A stretch of DNA of 15,169 bases. It comes from BOKV01 sp041742235. GTDB taxonomy: Bacteria > Pseudomonadota > Alphaproteobacteria > Rhizobiales > Rhizobiaceae. The notes beneath the pieces are model-generated. The model had not been told where the DNA came from, made no database searches, and saw only the letters and a list, made by a program, of their open reading frames with translations. The first letter of the stretch is position 1. Each line of letters starts with the position of its first letter. Of the stretch, positions 1 through 7,027 are shown piece after piece. The DNA lies in NCBI GenBank assembly GCA_041742235.1, contig JBGSJA010000137.1, forward strand, positions 1 to 15,169, read 5' to 3'. The translations under genes were made by a program, and so were the position numbers.

Positions 1-1470
1 CAGCAGCAGGTCGAACAGCCTGCTGAAGCGCAGGGCCAGGACCAGCCGGCAGAGGCCACGACACAGTCTGAAGAGGGCGACGACCAGCAGCGGCGCAAGA
101 AAAAGCGCCAGCAGGCGCAGGAGGAACAGCAGGGCGAACAGCCTGCCGTGACGCAGCAGCCCCAGACGCAGGACCCTACAGCCACCGTAACCGAGCAGCC
201 TTCGACGGAGCAGCCGCCGGCTGCTGGGGAAACAGCGACCGGGCAACCGCCTGCCACCGAAGAGCTGACCCAGCCTGCAGAGGCCGAGGACAACAACCGG
301 CGCAAGAAGCGGCGTGAACAGGCTGGCGAACAGGAAATCCTCGCGCCTGAGGAACAGCAGAAAGCAGTCGAGGAAGCCAAACAGCCGGTCGCAGTTTCGC
401 CCGATGCGGAAAAGCCGAAGGATGTCGTGACCCGGCCCGTCGAGGAAATCGTCAAGGAAGCCGAAAGCCAGCCGGTTTCGGTGGTGTCGGACGAGATCAA
501 CGCCAATCAGCGCGAACAGCTGAAAAAGTCGGAGAAGCGTCGCCGTGAAAAGTCGCGGGACAACCGCAACGAACTGCTCGGCGCGGCAGCCGTCGGCGTT
601 GCCATCGGCGCGGCGATTCCCTTGCTTGGCGGTACGGTTGCCGCGGACGAGGGCGACCGTATCGTGGTGGAGCGGGGCGGCAACTACTATGTACGCAAGG
701 ATGAATCGGCACTGTTCCGCTACGACGCGGAAGACGTCGAGTACGAGCGCATGCGCGGCGGCCTGACGCGGGAAATCGTTACCCGGCCGAACGGCGTGCG
801 CGTCATCACCGTTCGCGATGCGGGCGGATATGTGCTTCGCCGCGAGAAGGTAACGCGCGACGGACGGCGGATCGTGCTTTTCGACATGCGCAACGAGGAG
901 GCCTATTACCGTCCGTACCGGCCGGTGGAAGTGCCCTATTATGAGGTCAATCTCGAGCCTGAGGAGTACATCGTCTCGGCCCGCCGGGCTGACCGCGAAC
1001 TCTTCTACGATACGTTCGAGGCACCGCCGGTTTATGAAAGCGAGGAGCGCTACACGCTGCGCGACGTTCGCGAGAACGAGCGGGTGCGTTCACTCGTGCG
1101 CCGCGTTGACCTCGACACCATCACCTTCGACACGGGAAGCGCGTTCGTGACGGAGTCTCAGGTGGCGCTGCTCGGCGACATTGCCGGCGGCATGCTCGAC
1201 GTTATCGACAAGGATCCCTCGGCGGTGTTCCTCATCGAAGGGCATACCGATGCGGTCGGCACGGACCTGTTAAACCTGACGCTCTCGGACCGGCGGGCGG
1301 AAGCGGTCGCGCGCATTCTGACGGAGGCCTATGACGTGCCACCGGAAAACATGGTGGTGCAGGGCTATGGCGAGGAATATCTCAAGGTCCAGACCGACGG
1401 ACCCGAGCGGGCAAACCGTCGCGTGGCGCTCAGGAACATCACTCCAATCCTGCAGACTGCCGAAGAGTGA
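1..1470 (+). CDS. OmpA family protein with long low-complexity N-terminal region (5' end outside window)
   Basis: The frame is open from base 1, so the gene begins upstream; the GTG at 148 is only an internal codon. The visible 489 codons have three parts. Codons 1 to about 190 are rich in Gln, Pro, Glu and Ala and carry a repeated acidic-then-basic block (DDQQRRKKKRQQ near codon 27, DNNRRKKRREQ near codon 97) about 69 codons apart. Codons 192-211 form a Gly/Ala-rich hydrophobic segment (LLGAAAVGVAIGAAIPLLGG) that may cross the inner membrane or act as a linker. Codons from about 375 form an OmpA C-terminal domain: ITFDTGSAFV, EGHTDAVGTD, LSDRRAEAV and the final ERANRRV. The Asp of HTD (codon 417) and the Arg 15 residues later (432) match the pair that binds diaminopimelate in peptidoglycan in OmpA proteins. 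Likely a peptidoglycan-binding envelope protein; the exact role is unknown. A terminator follows directly. Confidence 0.85.
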   Translation, partial: QQQVEQPAEAQGQDQPAEATTQSEEGDDQQRRKKKRQQAQEEQQGEQPAVTQQPQTQDPTATVTEQPSTEQPPAAGETATGQPPATEELTQPAEAEDNNRRKKRREQAGEQEILAPEEQQKAVEEAKQPVAVSPDAEKPKDVVTRPVEEIVKEAESQPVSVVSDEINANQREQLKKSEKRRREKSRDNRNELLGAAAVGVAIGAAIPLLGGTVAADEGDRIVVERGGNYYVRKDESALFRYDAEDVEYERMRGGLTREIVTRPNGVRVITVRDAGGYVLRREKVTRDGRRIVLFDMRNEEAYYRPYRPVEVPYYEVNLEPEEYIVSARRADRELFYDTFEAPPVYESEERYTLRDVRENERVRSLVRRVDLDTITFDTGSAFVTESQVALLGDIAGGMLDVIDKDPSAVFLIEGHTDAVGTDLLNLTLSDRRAEAVARILTEAYDVPPENMVVQGYGEEYLKVQTDGPERANRRVALRNITPILQTAEE

Positions 1471-1475
1471 CAAAG

Positions 1476-1507
1476 AAAAAGCCCCGGATCCGATCCGGGG
1501 CTTTTTT
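1476..1507. terminator. Bidirectional Rho-independent terminator between the OmpA-like gene and grxD
   Basis: A perfect stem GCCCCGGAT (1481-1489) pairs with ATCCGGGGC (1493-1501) around a CCG loop. It is flanked by A5 (1476-1480) and T6 (1502-1507), so it can work on both strands. It lies 5 bp after the OmpA-like stop and 17 bp beyond the grxD stop, and serves two convergent genes. Confidence 0.93.
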
Positions 1508-1524
1508 CATTTCGAAGAGTAATG

Positions 1525-1863
1525 TCAGGCCTGCGCGGTGTTCTTCACCGGCACGCCTTTTTCCGTCAGCATCTGCTGCAATTCGCCGGCCTGGAACATT
1601 TCGCGCACGATGTCGCAGCCGCCGACGAACTCGCCCTTGACGTAAAGCTGCGGGATGGTCGGCCAGTTCGAATATTCCTTGATGCCCTGGCGAATGTCGT
1701 CGTCTGCAAGAACGTTGACGCCCTTGTAGTCAAGCCCGAGGTAATCGAGGATCTGGACGACCTGTCCGGAGAAACCGCATTGCGGGAAATCCGGCGTGCC
1801 CTTCATGAACAGCACGACTGGATTGGACTTCACTTCGTTTTCGATAAAGGCATTGGCGGACAT
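1525..1863 (-). CDS. grxD: Grx4-type monothiol glutaredoxin (CGFS)
   Basis: This 112-residue protein is a single-domain monothiol glutaredoxin. It carries the CGFS active site at residues 29-32 (context KGTPDFPQCGFSGQ) and the conserved WPTIPQLYVKGEFVGGCDI segment, which gives the cis-Pro and the glutathione-binding GG. Proteins of this family bind a [2Fe-2S] cluster with glutathione, carry clusters to target proteins and form complexes with BolA proteins. The ATG at 1863 is chosen because GAGGAG lies a few bases upstream and the protein then starts as family members do (MSANAFIENEV). A longer frame to 1917 adds 18 residues unlike the family. It is the last gene of the minus-strand string before the terminator and sits two genes after bolA, which fits a Grx-BolA partnership. 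Confidence 0.95.
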   Translation of the reverse strand: MSANAFIENEVKSNPVVLFMKGTPDFPQCGFSGQVVQILDYLGLDYKGVNVLADDDIRQGIKEYSNWPTIPQLYVKGEFVGGCDIVREMFQAGELQQMLTEKGVPVKNTAQA

Positions 1864-1955
1864 GGCACTCTCCTCAAAGGGCCGGTTCAAGGCCGGCCGG
1901 GGCGACTTCGCCCACACATATCGCCTTGTCCGGCGGATTTAAAGATGGAACGGGT

Positions 1956-2078
1956 TCAAAAGAACAGGAAGCGCAGCACCAGCACCCAGAATGCAAGTGT
2001 ACCCAGCAGCAGCCAGAAAAAGACATCGCGCCAAAATGGCCGGGTAAAGGTTGGCGGAGCCCCTTTGATACCAAACAT
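1956..2078 (-). CDS. Small 40-residue single-pass membrane protein, unknown function
   Basis: Reading the minus strand from ATG at 2078 gives 40 codons and TGA at 1956-1958. The product starts MFGIKGAPPTFTRPFWRDV and continues into an almost unbroken hydrophobic stretch, about residues 19-40 (FFWLLLGTLAF, then VLVLRFLFF), enough for one membrane helix with the N-terminus short and polar. A GGAG stands 6 bases before the ATG and overlaps the bolA stop (TAG), so only 3 bases separate the two reading frames and translation is probably coupled. The gene falls exactly in the gap between bolA and grxD. I do not recognise a named family. The SD, spacing, order and membrane-like composition support a real gene; homologue conservation could not be tested here. 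Confidence 0.72.
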   Translation of the reverse strand: MFGIKGAPPTFTRPFWRDVFFWLLLGTLAFWVLVLRFLFF

Positions 2079-2081
2079 CGC

Positions 2082-2315
2082 CTACTCCGGCGCGCTGGTC
2101 TGCAGGGCTAGCGCGTGCAGCGCGCCGCCCATATTGCCCTTGAGGGCATTGTAGACGAGTTGGTGCTGCTGCACCCGCGATTTGCCGCGGAAGCTTTCCG
2201 ATACGACTTCCGCCGCATAGTGGTCGCCGTCTCCCGCCAGGTCACGAATCGTCACCTTCGCGTCGGGAATGGCTTCCCGGATCATTTTTTCGATCTCGCC
2301 AGCGGACATTGCCAT
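2082..2315 (-). CDS. bolA: BolA family protein (Fe-S/iron regulation partner)
   Basis: The 77-residue product has the BolA/IbaG fold signature: an N-terminal helix (AGEIEKMIREAIPDA), strand residues VTIRDLAGDGDHYAAEVVS, and the motif FRGKSRVQQHQLVYNAL with the conserved His and LVY. It ends GALHALALQT, as is usual for this short subtype. BolA proteins pair with monothiol glutaredoxins to bind [2Fe-2S] clusters and help insert or sense clusters. A CGFS glutaredoxin lies two genes downstream. GAGGGGG is 10 bases before the first ATG (2315); a second ATG two codons later is possible. The gene begins 19 bp after the purL stop, so it is very likely co-transcribed with the purine genes. Confidence 0.93.
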   Translation of the reverse strand: MAMSAGEIEKMIREAIPDAKVTIRDLAGDGDHYAAEVVSESFRGKSRVQQHQLVYNALKGNMGGALHALALQTSAPE

Positions 2316-2334
2316 GGTTCAAAAACCCCCTCGT

Positions 2335-4551
2335 TCAGGCCTTGCCATCCATGAAGCGCGGGAACCACGATTCATGGGCTGCCCGCAAATCTTCCACAGA
2401 CATGGCGCGGCTGTCACCCAGTTTCAACGCAGTACCGCCGGTCGTGCCGATCCACGGCGCGAAGATGCCGGCGCGTTCTGCCATTTCCTGAGTCTTCTCA
2501 AGGTCGTCGCGGGCGATGCTCACGCAGTACCTTCCCTGGTCCTCGCCGAAGAATTGCCCGGCCAGAGGCACGCCGTCCAGCGCGTTCACCGTGGCGCCGA
2601 TGCCGGACGCCATCGCCATCTCGGCGAGTGCGACGGCCAGGCCGCCGTCCGAGCAGTCATGCACGGCAGTTGCAATGCCGGAGCGGATCAGCGAGCGGAC
2701 GAAATCGCCGGTACGCTTTTCGTGCGCCAGATCGACCGGCGGGCACTGGCCCTCGCGGCGACCGTGCAGGTCGCGCAGCCAGGCCGACTGCCCAAGATGC
2801 GTGCCCCAGGCGCCCGGCGCGCCGACAAGCAAGATGCATTCGCCTTCGCCGGCAAAGCCGATGCGGGCCATGCGCCGCCAATCCGGGATCAGCCCGACGC
2901 CGCCGATCGCGGGCGTGGGAAGGATGCCCTTGCCGTTGGTTTCGTTGTATAATGAGACATTGCCCGAAACGATCGGAAAATTGAGCGCCCGGCACGCTTC
3001 GCCGATGCCCATGATGCAGCCGACGAGCTGGCCCATGATCTCGGGCCGTTCGGGATTGCCGAAATTGAGGTTGTCGGTCGCCGCGAGCGGCTCGGCGCCG
3101 GTGGCGGTAAGATTGCGCCAGCATTCTGCAATCGCCTGCTTGCCGCCTTCGAACGGATCGGCCTCGCAATAGCGCGGATTGACGTCGCAGGAAAACGCCA
3201 GCGCCTTGCCGTCATGCCCATCGACGCGGACGACACCGGCATCGCCGCCGGGCAATTGCAGCGAATTGCCCTGGATGAGCGTGTCATACTGCTCCCAGAC
3301 CCAGCGGCGTGACGACATATCCGGCGTCGCGAGCAGTTTCAAGAGGTCCTCGGCCGGATCGCAATCGGGCAGTTCGCCTGTCAACGCAGCCGCCTTGCGC
3401 GGTTCATGCCAAGGCCGGTCATACTCTGGCGCGGCGTCGCCCAGATCCTTGATCGGCAGGTTCGCGACTTCCTCGCCCTGATGCAGGACGCGGAAGCGCA
3501 GATCGTCCGTGGTGCGGCCGACGATCGCAAAGTCGAGGCCCCATTTGCGGAAAACCGCCTCGGCCTCGCGCTCCTTTTCAGGGCGCAGCACCATCAGCAT
3601 GCGCTCCTGGCTTTCCGAGAGCATCATTTCATAGGCGCTCATGCGCTCCTCGCGCACCGGTACGGCGTCGAGGTTCAACTCGATGCCGAGATCGCCCTTG
3701 GCGCCCATCTCGACGGCGGAACAGGTCAGTCCCGCCGCGCCCATGTCCTGGATCGCGATGACCGCGCCCGTCGCCATGAGTTCCAGGCAAGCCTCCAGCA
3801 AGCACTTCTCGGTGAAGGGGTCTCCAACCTGCACCGTAGGGCGCTTTTCCTCGATCTTGTCGTAGAATTCGGCCGAGGCCATGGTCGCGCCGCCAACACC
3901 GTCGCGTCCGGTCTTGGCGCCGAGATAGACCACGGGCAGGCCGACGCCCTCCGCCTTCGACAGGAAAATGCCATCGGTCTTCGCAATGCCGGCGGCAAAG
4001 GCATTGACGAGGATGTTGCCGTTGTAGCGCGGATCGAAATTGACCTCGCCGCCGACCGTGGGCACTCCGAATGCGTTGCCATAGCCGCCGATGCCGGCAA
4101 CGACCCCTGCCACCAGATGGCGCGTCTTGGGGTGGTCCGGCGCGCCGAAACGCAGCGCATTCATTGCGGCAACAGGGCGCGCGCCCATGGTGAAGACGTC
4201 GCGCAGGATGCCGCCAACGCCTGTCGCCGCACCTTGGTACGGCTCGATGAAGGACGGGTGGTTGTGGCTCTCCATCTTGAAGACTACGCATTCGCCGTCG
4301 CCGATATCGACGACGCCGGCATTTTCCCCGGGCCCCTGTATTACGTTCGGGCCGGTTGTCGGAAGCGTGCGCAGCCAGCGCTTGGAAGATTTATAGGAGC
4401 AGTGCTCGTTCCACATCGCCGAGAAGATGCCGAGTTCGGTAAAGCTCGGCTCGCGCCCGATCAGCTGCAGAATGCGGTCATACTCGTCGGGTTTCAGCCC
4501 GTGCGAGGCGATGAGTTCCGGCGTGATGGCGATGTCGTTGCGAATATTCAT
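2335..4551 (-). CDS. purL: Phosphoribosylformylglycinamidine synthase subunit PurL (small type)
   Basis: PurL is the ATP-dependent synthetase subunit that turns FGAR and ammonia into FGAM in purine synthesis, in a complex with PurQ and PurS. The 738 residues match the small PurL type, not the roughly 1300-residue fused enterobacterial enzyme. Visible motifs include WNEHCSYKSSKRWL (47-60), ESHNHPSFIEPYQGAATGVGG (from 94), IQDMGAAGLTCS and a C-terminal half with DCSDGGLAVALAEM. The ATG at 4551 gives the family N-terminus MNIRNDIAITPELI. The frame stays open to 4998, but that extension is arginine-rich and overlaps the lipoprotein gene in another frame, so it is rejected. No strong Shine-Dalgarno is seen; the lipoprotein stop is only 5 bp before, which suggests coupled translation. 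Cytoplasmic. Confidence 0.98.
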   Translation of the reverse strand: MNIRNDIAITPELIASHGLKPDEYDRILQLIGREPSFTELGIFSAMWNEHCSYKSSKRWLRTLPTTGPNVIQGPGENAGVVDIGDGECVVFKMESHNHPSFIEPYQGAATGVGGILRDVFTMGARPVAAMNALRFGAPDHPKTRHLVAGVVAGIGGYGNAFGVPTVGGEVNFDPRYNGNILVNAFAAGIAKTDGIFLSKAEGVGLPVVYLGAKTGRDGVGGATMASAEFYDKIEEKRPTVQVGDPFTEKCLLEACLELMATGAVIAIQDMGAAGLTCSAVEMGAKGDLGIELNLDAVPVREERMSAYEMMLSESQERMLMVLRPEKEREAEAVFRKWGLDFAIVGRTTDDLRFRVLHQGEEVANLPIKDLGDAAPEYDRPWHEPRKAAALTGELPDCDPAEDLLKLLATPDMSSRRWVWEQYDTLIQGNSLQLPGGDAGVVRVDGHDGKALAFSCDVNPRYCEADPFEGGKQAIAECWRNLTATGAEPLAATDNLNFGNPERPEIMGQLVGCIMGIGEACRALNFPIVSGNVSLYNETNGKGILPTPAIGGVGLIPDWRRMARIGFAGEGECILLVGAPGAWGTHLGQSAWLRDLHGRREGQCPPVDLAHEKRTGDFVRSLIRSGIATAVHDCSDGGLAVALAEMAMASGIGATVNALDGVPLAGQFFGEDQGRYCVSIARDDLEKTQEMAERAGIFAPWIGTTGGTALKLGDSRAMSVEDLRAAHESWFPRFMDGKA

Positions 4552-4556
4552 TGCGC

Positions 4557-4946
4557 TCACGCCGTGCAGGCCGAATTGCCGCCCGCCCAGCGCGCCACGT
4601 CGGCATTGATGCGGGCGCTGAGCGGCCCGTCGGCCATGGGGCCGTAGCTGGCAATTTTCGCGGGCTTGCCGTCGGCCTCTATCACGAGTTTCGGCAGGCC
4701 CTGCGCAGCCTTCGCCTCGACGATGAGGATGCGCGGCTTGCCGGCCATGGTGTCCAGTTCGGGAATGATCCGCAGGCTCTTGAAGTCCTTGTCCTTGCGC
4801 CAGCAATTCTGCGCGCTCGCATTGACCTTCTGGAGAACGGCGACGGCGGCGGAATTGTCGCGCACGTTCAAGGGCGCAAGTCCGTCCGTCTTCTGGCAGG
4901 CTGCGAGCAGGGCCAGTATGCAAAGCAGCGGAACGGCTTTCCTCAT
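4557..4946 (-). CDS. Putative small lipoprotein encoded inside the purine operon
   Basis: The 129-residue product begins MRKAVPLLCILALLAAC. It has a lysine/arginine n-region, a hydrophobic stretch and a lipobox LLAAC with the lipid-carrying Cys at 17, so it should be exported and processed by signal peptidase II. The mature part has two Cys (48 and 127) that could form a disulfide, a KDKDFKSLRIIPELD region and a C-terminal ARINADVARWAGGNSAC segment. I do not recognise a family. The start overlaps the purQ stop as ATGA, and its own stop lies 5 bp before purL, so it is fully embedded between two genes whose products form one cytoplasmic complex. This placement of an envelope protein is odd. It may simply use the operon's expression; a role in purine metabolism is not shown. 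Confidence 0.87.
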   Translation of the reverse strand: MRKAVPLLCILALLAACQKTDGLAPLNVRDNSAAVAVLQKVNASAQNCWRKDKDFKSLRIIPELDTMAGKPRILIVEAKAAQGLPKLVIEADGKPAKIASYGPMADGPLSARINADVARWAGGNSACTA

Positions 4947-5611
4947 GCGGCGATTTCCAGTGCGCTTTCGAACAGGGGCCTGCCGTCGGTCCCGCCATGG
5001 GCGCTCTCGATCAGGTTTTCGGGGTGGGGCATCATGCCCATGACGTTGCCGGCGTCGTTGATGATGCCGGCGATGTCGTTGATCGAACCGTTGGGGTTCG
5101 TGCCTTCGGCATAGCGAAAGACGACGCGGCCATTGTCCTCGAGGCGCTTAAGCGTTTCGGGATCGGCGAAGTAGTTGCCGTCATGGTGCGCGACCGGGCA
5201 ATTGATGATTTGGCCCTTTTCGTAGCTGCGGGTGAAGGCGGTGGAAGCGTTGGTCACCTCGAGCTTTACTTGCCGGCATACGAATTTCAGCGAGGCATTG
5301 CGCATCAGCGCGCCGGGCAGCAGGCCGGTCTCGAGGAGGATCTGAAAGCCGTTGCAAACCCCCAGCACCCGCACACCGCGCGAGGCCGCCTCGGCCACTG
5401 TGCGCATCACTGGCGTGCGGGCCGCGATGGCGCCGCAGCGCAGATAATCGCCAAAAGAAAAGCCGCCGGGAATGACGATGAGGTCCACCGGCGGGATTTC
5501 GGTATCGGTCTGCCAGACGGTCAGCGGTGCACGGCCGCCAATCTTCGTTAGCGCCGCGATCATGTCGCGGTCACGGTTCAGGCCGGGGAGGAGGACAACG
5601 GCAGATTTCAT
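4943..5611 (-). CDS. purQ: Phosphoribosylformylglycinamidine synthase subunit PurQ (glutaminase)
   Basis: PurQ is the class I glutamine amidotransferase subunit that frees ammonia from glutamine for PurL. The 222-residue product has the family start MKSAVVLLPGLNRDRD, the oxyanion-strand segment PGGFSFGDYLRCG (48-60), the nucleophile elbow GVCNGFQ with Cys86, and the MPHPEN motif with His196 and Glu198, so the catalytic triad is complete. The ATG at 5611 has a GGTGA about 4 bases upstream. The 3' end overlaps the lipoprotein start as ATGA. A 106-bp gap separates it from purS upstream, the widest within this gene string. Confidence 0.98.
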   Translation of the reverse strand: MKSAVVLLPGLNRDRDMIAALTKIGGRAPLTVWQTDTEIPPVDLIVIPGGFSFGDYLRCGAIAARTPVMRTVAEAASRGVRVLGVCNGFQILLETGLLPGALMRNASLKFVCRQVKLEVTNASTAFTRSYEKGQIINCPVAHHDGNYFADPETLKRLEDNGRVVFRYAEGTNPNGSINDIAGIINDAGNVMGMMPHPENLIESAHGGTDGRPLFESALEIAA

Positions 5612-5634
5612 GGGATCACCGTGAAATGGAAAGC

Positions 5635-5658
5635 CTTGCGGTGCCTAGCCGCCGCAAG
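5635..5658 (-). other. Inverted repeat in the purS-purQ gap
   Basis: CTTGCGG (5635-5641) and CCGCAAG (5652-5658) can pair as a 7-bp stem with a 10-base loop, 24 bases upstream of the purQ start. There is no U-run after it, so it does not look like a terminator. It may be an mRNA stem that stabilises or processes the transcript, or chance. Confidence 0.3.
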
Positions 5659-5717
5659 CAGCGCGGTCAAGAAAAAGCGGAGGCTTGTGTGGTCTATCCA
5701 GAAGACTGCGTACGGGA

Positions 5718-5960
5718 CTACAAGATTTCGAACCGGAAATTCTCCACGACCATGTTGGCGAGCAGCTTTTCGCACATGGACTGAAGATCGGCTTCGGCCT
5801 TTGCCCGGTCGCTGCCGGACAGTTCCACGTCGAAAACCTTGCCCTGGCGCACGGCGTTGACGCCGTCAAAGCCGAGCGAGGCAAGGCTGCCCTCGATCGC
5901 CTTGCCCTGCGGGTCAAGGACGCCGTTCTTCAACGTTACGATGATGCGCGCGCGGATCAT
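5718..5960 (-). CDS. purS: Phosphoribosylformylglycinamidine synthase subunit PurS
   Basis: The 80-residue product matches PurS, the small structural subunit that bridges PurQ and PurL in the three-part FGAM synthase. It begins MIRARIIVTLKNGVLDPQGKAI, with the typical LKxGVLDPQGKAI segment, and continues LASLGFDGVNAVRQGKVFDVEL, the usual PurS core. The length is normal. The ATG at 5960 follows a G-rich stretch (GGGGGCAGG). It lies 23 bp after the purC stop, and its presence agrees with the small PurL and separate PurQ found downstream. Confidence 0.97.
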   Translation of the reverse strand: MIRARIIVTLKNGVLDPQGKAIEGSLASLGFDGVNAVRQGKVFDVELSGSDRAKAEADLQSMCEKLLANMVVENFRFEIL

Positions 5961-5983
5961 GCCTGCCCCCGGCCTTCAAGCCT

Positions 5984-6757
5984 TCACTTGTCGGACTTGA
6001 CGAGAACCGGACCCTTGCCGCGGGGCGGTTCGTTCTCGTTCATGATGCCGAGGCGCCGTGCAACTTCGCGATAGGCTTCAAGCATGCCGCCGAGATCGCG
6101 GCGGAAGCGGTCCTTGTCCATCTTCTCGTTTGTCACGACGTCCCACAGGCGGCAGGAGTCGGGTGAAATTTCGTCGGCGACGACGATACGCATCATGTCG
6201 CCTTCCCACAGGCGGCCGCATTCGATCTTGAAGTCGACCAGCTGGATGCCGACACCGAGGAAAAGGCCGGAGAGGAAGTCGTTGACGCGAATCGCCAGCG
6301 ACATGATGTCGTCGATTTCCTGCGGATTGGCCCAGCCAAAAGCGGTAATGTGCTCTTCCGACACCATCGGGTCGCCCAGCGCATCATTCTTGTAGTAGAA
6401 CTCGATGATCGAGCGTGGCAGCACTTCGCCTTCGGGAATGCCAAGCCGGGTCGAGAGCGAGCCTGCCGCGATGTTGCGCACCACGATCTCGAGCGGGACG
6501 ATCTCGACTTCGCGGATAAGCTGTTCGCGCATGTTGATGCGGCGGATGAAATGGGTTGGAATGCCGATCCGGTTCATGTGGGTGAACAGGAATTCGGAGA
6601 TCCGGTTGTTCAGGACGCCCTTGCCTTCGACAATTTCGTGCTTCTTGTTGTTGAAGGCGGTCGCGTCGTCCTTGAAAAATTGAACGAGCGTTCCCGGTTC
6701 CGGCCCTTCATAAAGGATCTTTGCCTTGCCTTCGTAGATGCGGCGGCGTCTGCTCAT
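5984..6757 (-). CDS. purC: Phosphoribosylaminoimidazole-succinocarboxamide (SAICAR) synthase
   Basis: PurC joins aspartate to CAIR with ATP to give SAICAR. The 257-residue product has the family start RRRRIYEGKAKILYEGPE, followed by DDATAFNNKKHE, NNRISEFLF, PLEIVVRNIAAGSL (substrate binding), EEHITAFGW, LVDFKIECGR and ADEISPDSCRLWD, in the expected order. The ATG at 6757 is chosen because the family begins here; the frame stays open to 6841, but the extra 28 residues look like leader sequence. The Shine-Dalgarno is weak. It appears to be the first gene of the minus-strand string (purC-purS-purQ-lipoprotein-purL-bolA-small protein-grxD), with the promoter in the 270-bp divergent region upstream. 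Confidence 0.98.
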   Translation of the reverse strand: MSRRRRIYEGKAKILYEGPEPGTLVQFFKDDATAFNNKKHEIVEGKGVLNNRISEFLFTHMNRIGIPTHFIRRINMREQLIREVEIVPLEIVVRNIAAGSLSTRLGIPEGEVLPRSIIEFYYKNDALGDPMVSEEHITAFGWANPQEIDDIMSLAIRVNDFLSGLFLGVGIQLVDFKIECGRLWEGDMMRIVVADEISPDSCRLWDVVTNEKMDKDRFRRDLGGMLEAYREVARRLGIMNENEPPRGKGPVLVKSDK

Positions 6758-6781
6758 GGGATACCGGTGCCCCGTGTTTGT

Positions 6782-6799
6782 GCACCCGGGCCTGGGTGC
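6782..6799 (-). promoter_or_regulatory. Near-perfect 18-bp palindrome in the purC leader
   Basis: GCACCC (6782-6787) and GGGTGC (6794-6799) flank GGGCCT, making an almost complete 18-bp palindrome whose only imperfection is a G-T pair. It sits 25 bp upstream of the purC ATG, in the presumed 5' leader. It could be an operator or an RNA stem affecting purC expression. No matching known purine operator is recognised. Confidence 0.35.
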
Positions 6800-6850
6800 C
6801 GCAATCGAATAGGCGGGAGGCGGCCGATTGCCTGCTTCCATCTGCGCGCG

Positions 6851-6879
6851 ACACTATCCAAGCGCGCCGCAATAAACAA
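6851..6879 (-). promoter_or_regulatory. Weak candidate promoter for the purC operon
   Basis: On the minus strand TTGTTT (6874-6879) is followed after 17 bases by TAGTGT (6851-6856), a poor -10 match. The position, about 95 bp before purC, is reasonable, and no better sigma70-like pair was found in the gap. Treat it as a suggestion only. Confidence 0.22.
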
Positions 6880-6968
6880 CTGTCGCGGGATCGTGCGGCG
6901 GGGGAAAACCCGTTCTGCGACAAGATCGCGCGAAAATCGCGATGGTGTTCCTTTGCGGTAAAACAGCA

Positions 6969-6997
6969 GTTCAAAACGGCCGGCCTTTCCCCTATAT
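6969..6997 (+). promoter_or_regulatory. Candidate promoter for the zeta-subunit gene
   Basis: CTATAT (6992-6997) resembles the rhizobial sigma70 -10 element. GTTCAA (6969-6974), 17 bases upstream, is a partial -35 match. The predicted transcript would start near 7004, leaving a leader of about 24 bases with a good Shine-Dalgarno. Confidence 0.4.
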
Positions 6998-7027
6998 ACC
7001 GGGCATCGGCAGGACAGGAGGCAATGC

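Noticed and set aside
1880..1912. Short GC-rich inverted repeats upstream of grxD
   Set aside because: Stems of only 5-6 bp without a U-run or link to the ribosome binding site; likely a result of base composition.
3406..4647. Long plus-strand open frame (413 codons) opposite purL
   Set aside because: It lies entirely antisense to a well-supported purL, is His/Ala/Arg-rich with no domain, and is the expected shadow frame in GC-rich DNA.
4552..4998. N-terminal extension of the purL frame
   Set aside because: It overlaps the lipoprotein gene and part of purQ in another frame, and PurL family proteins begin at the MNIRND start.
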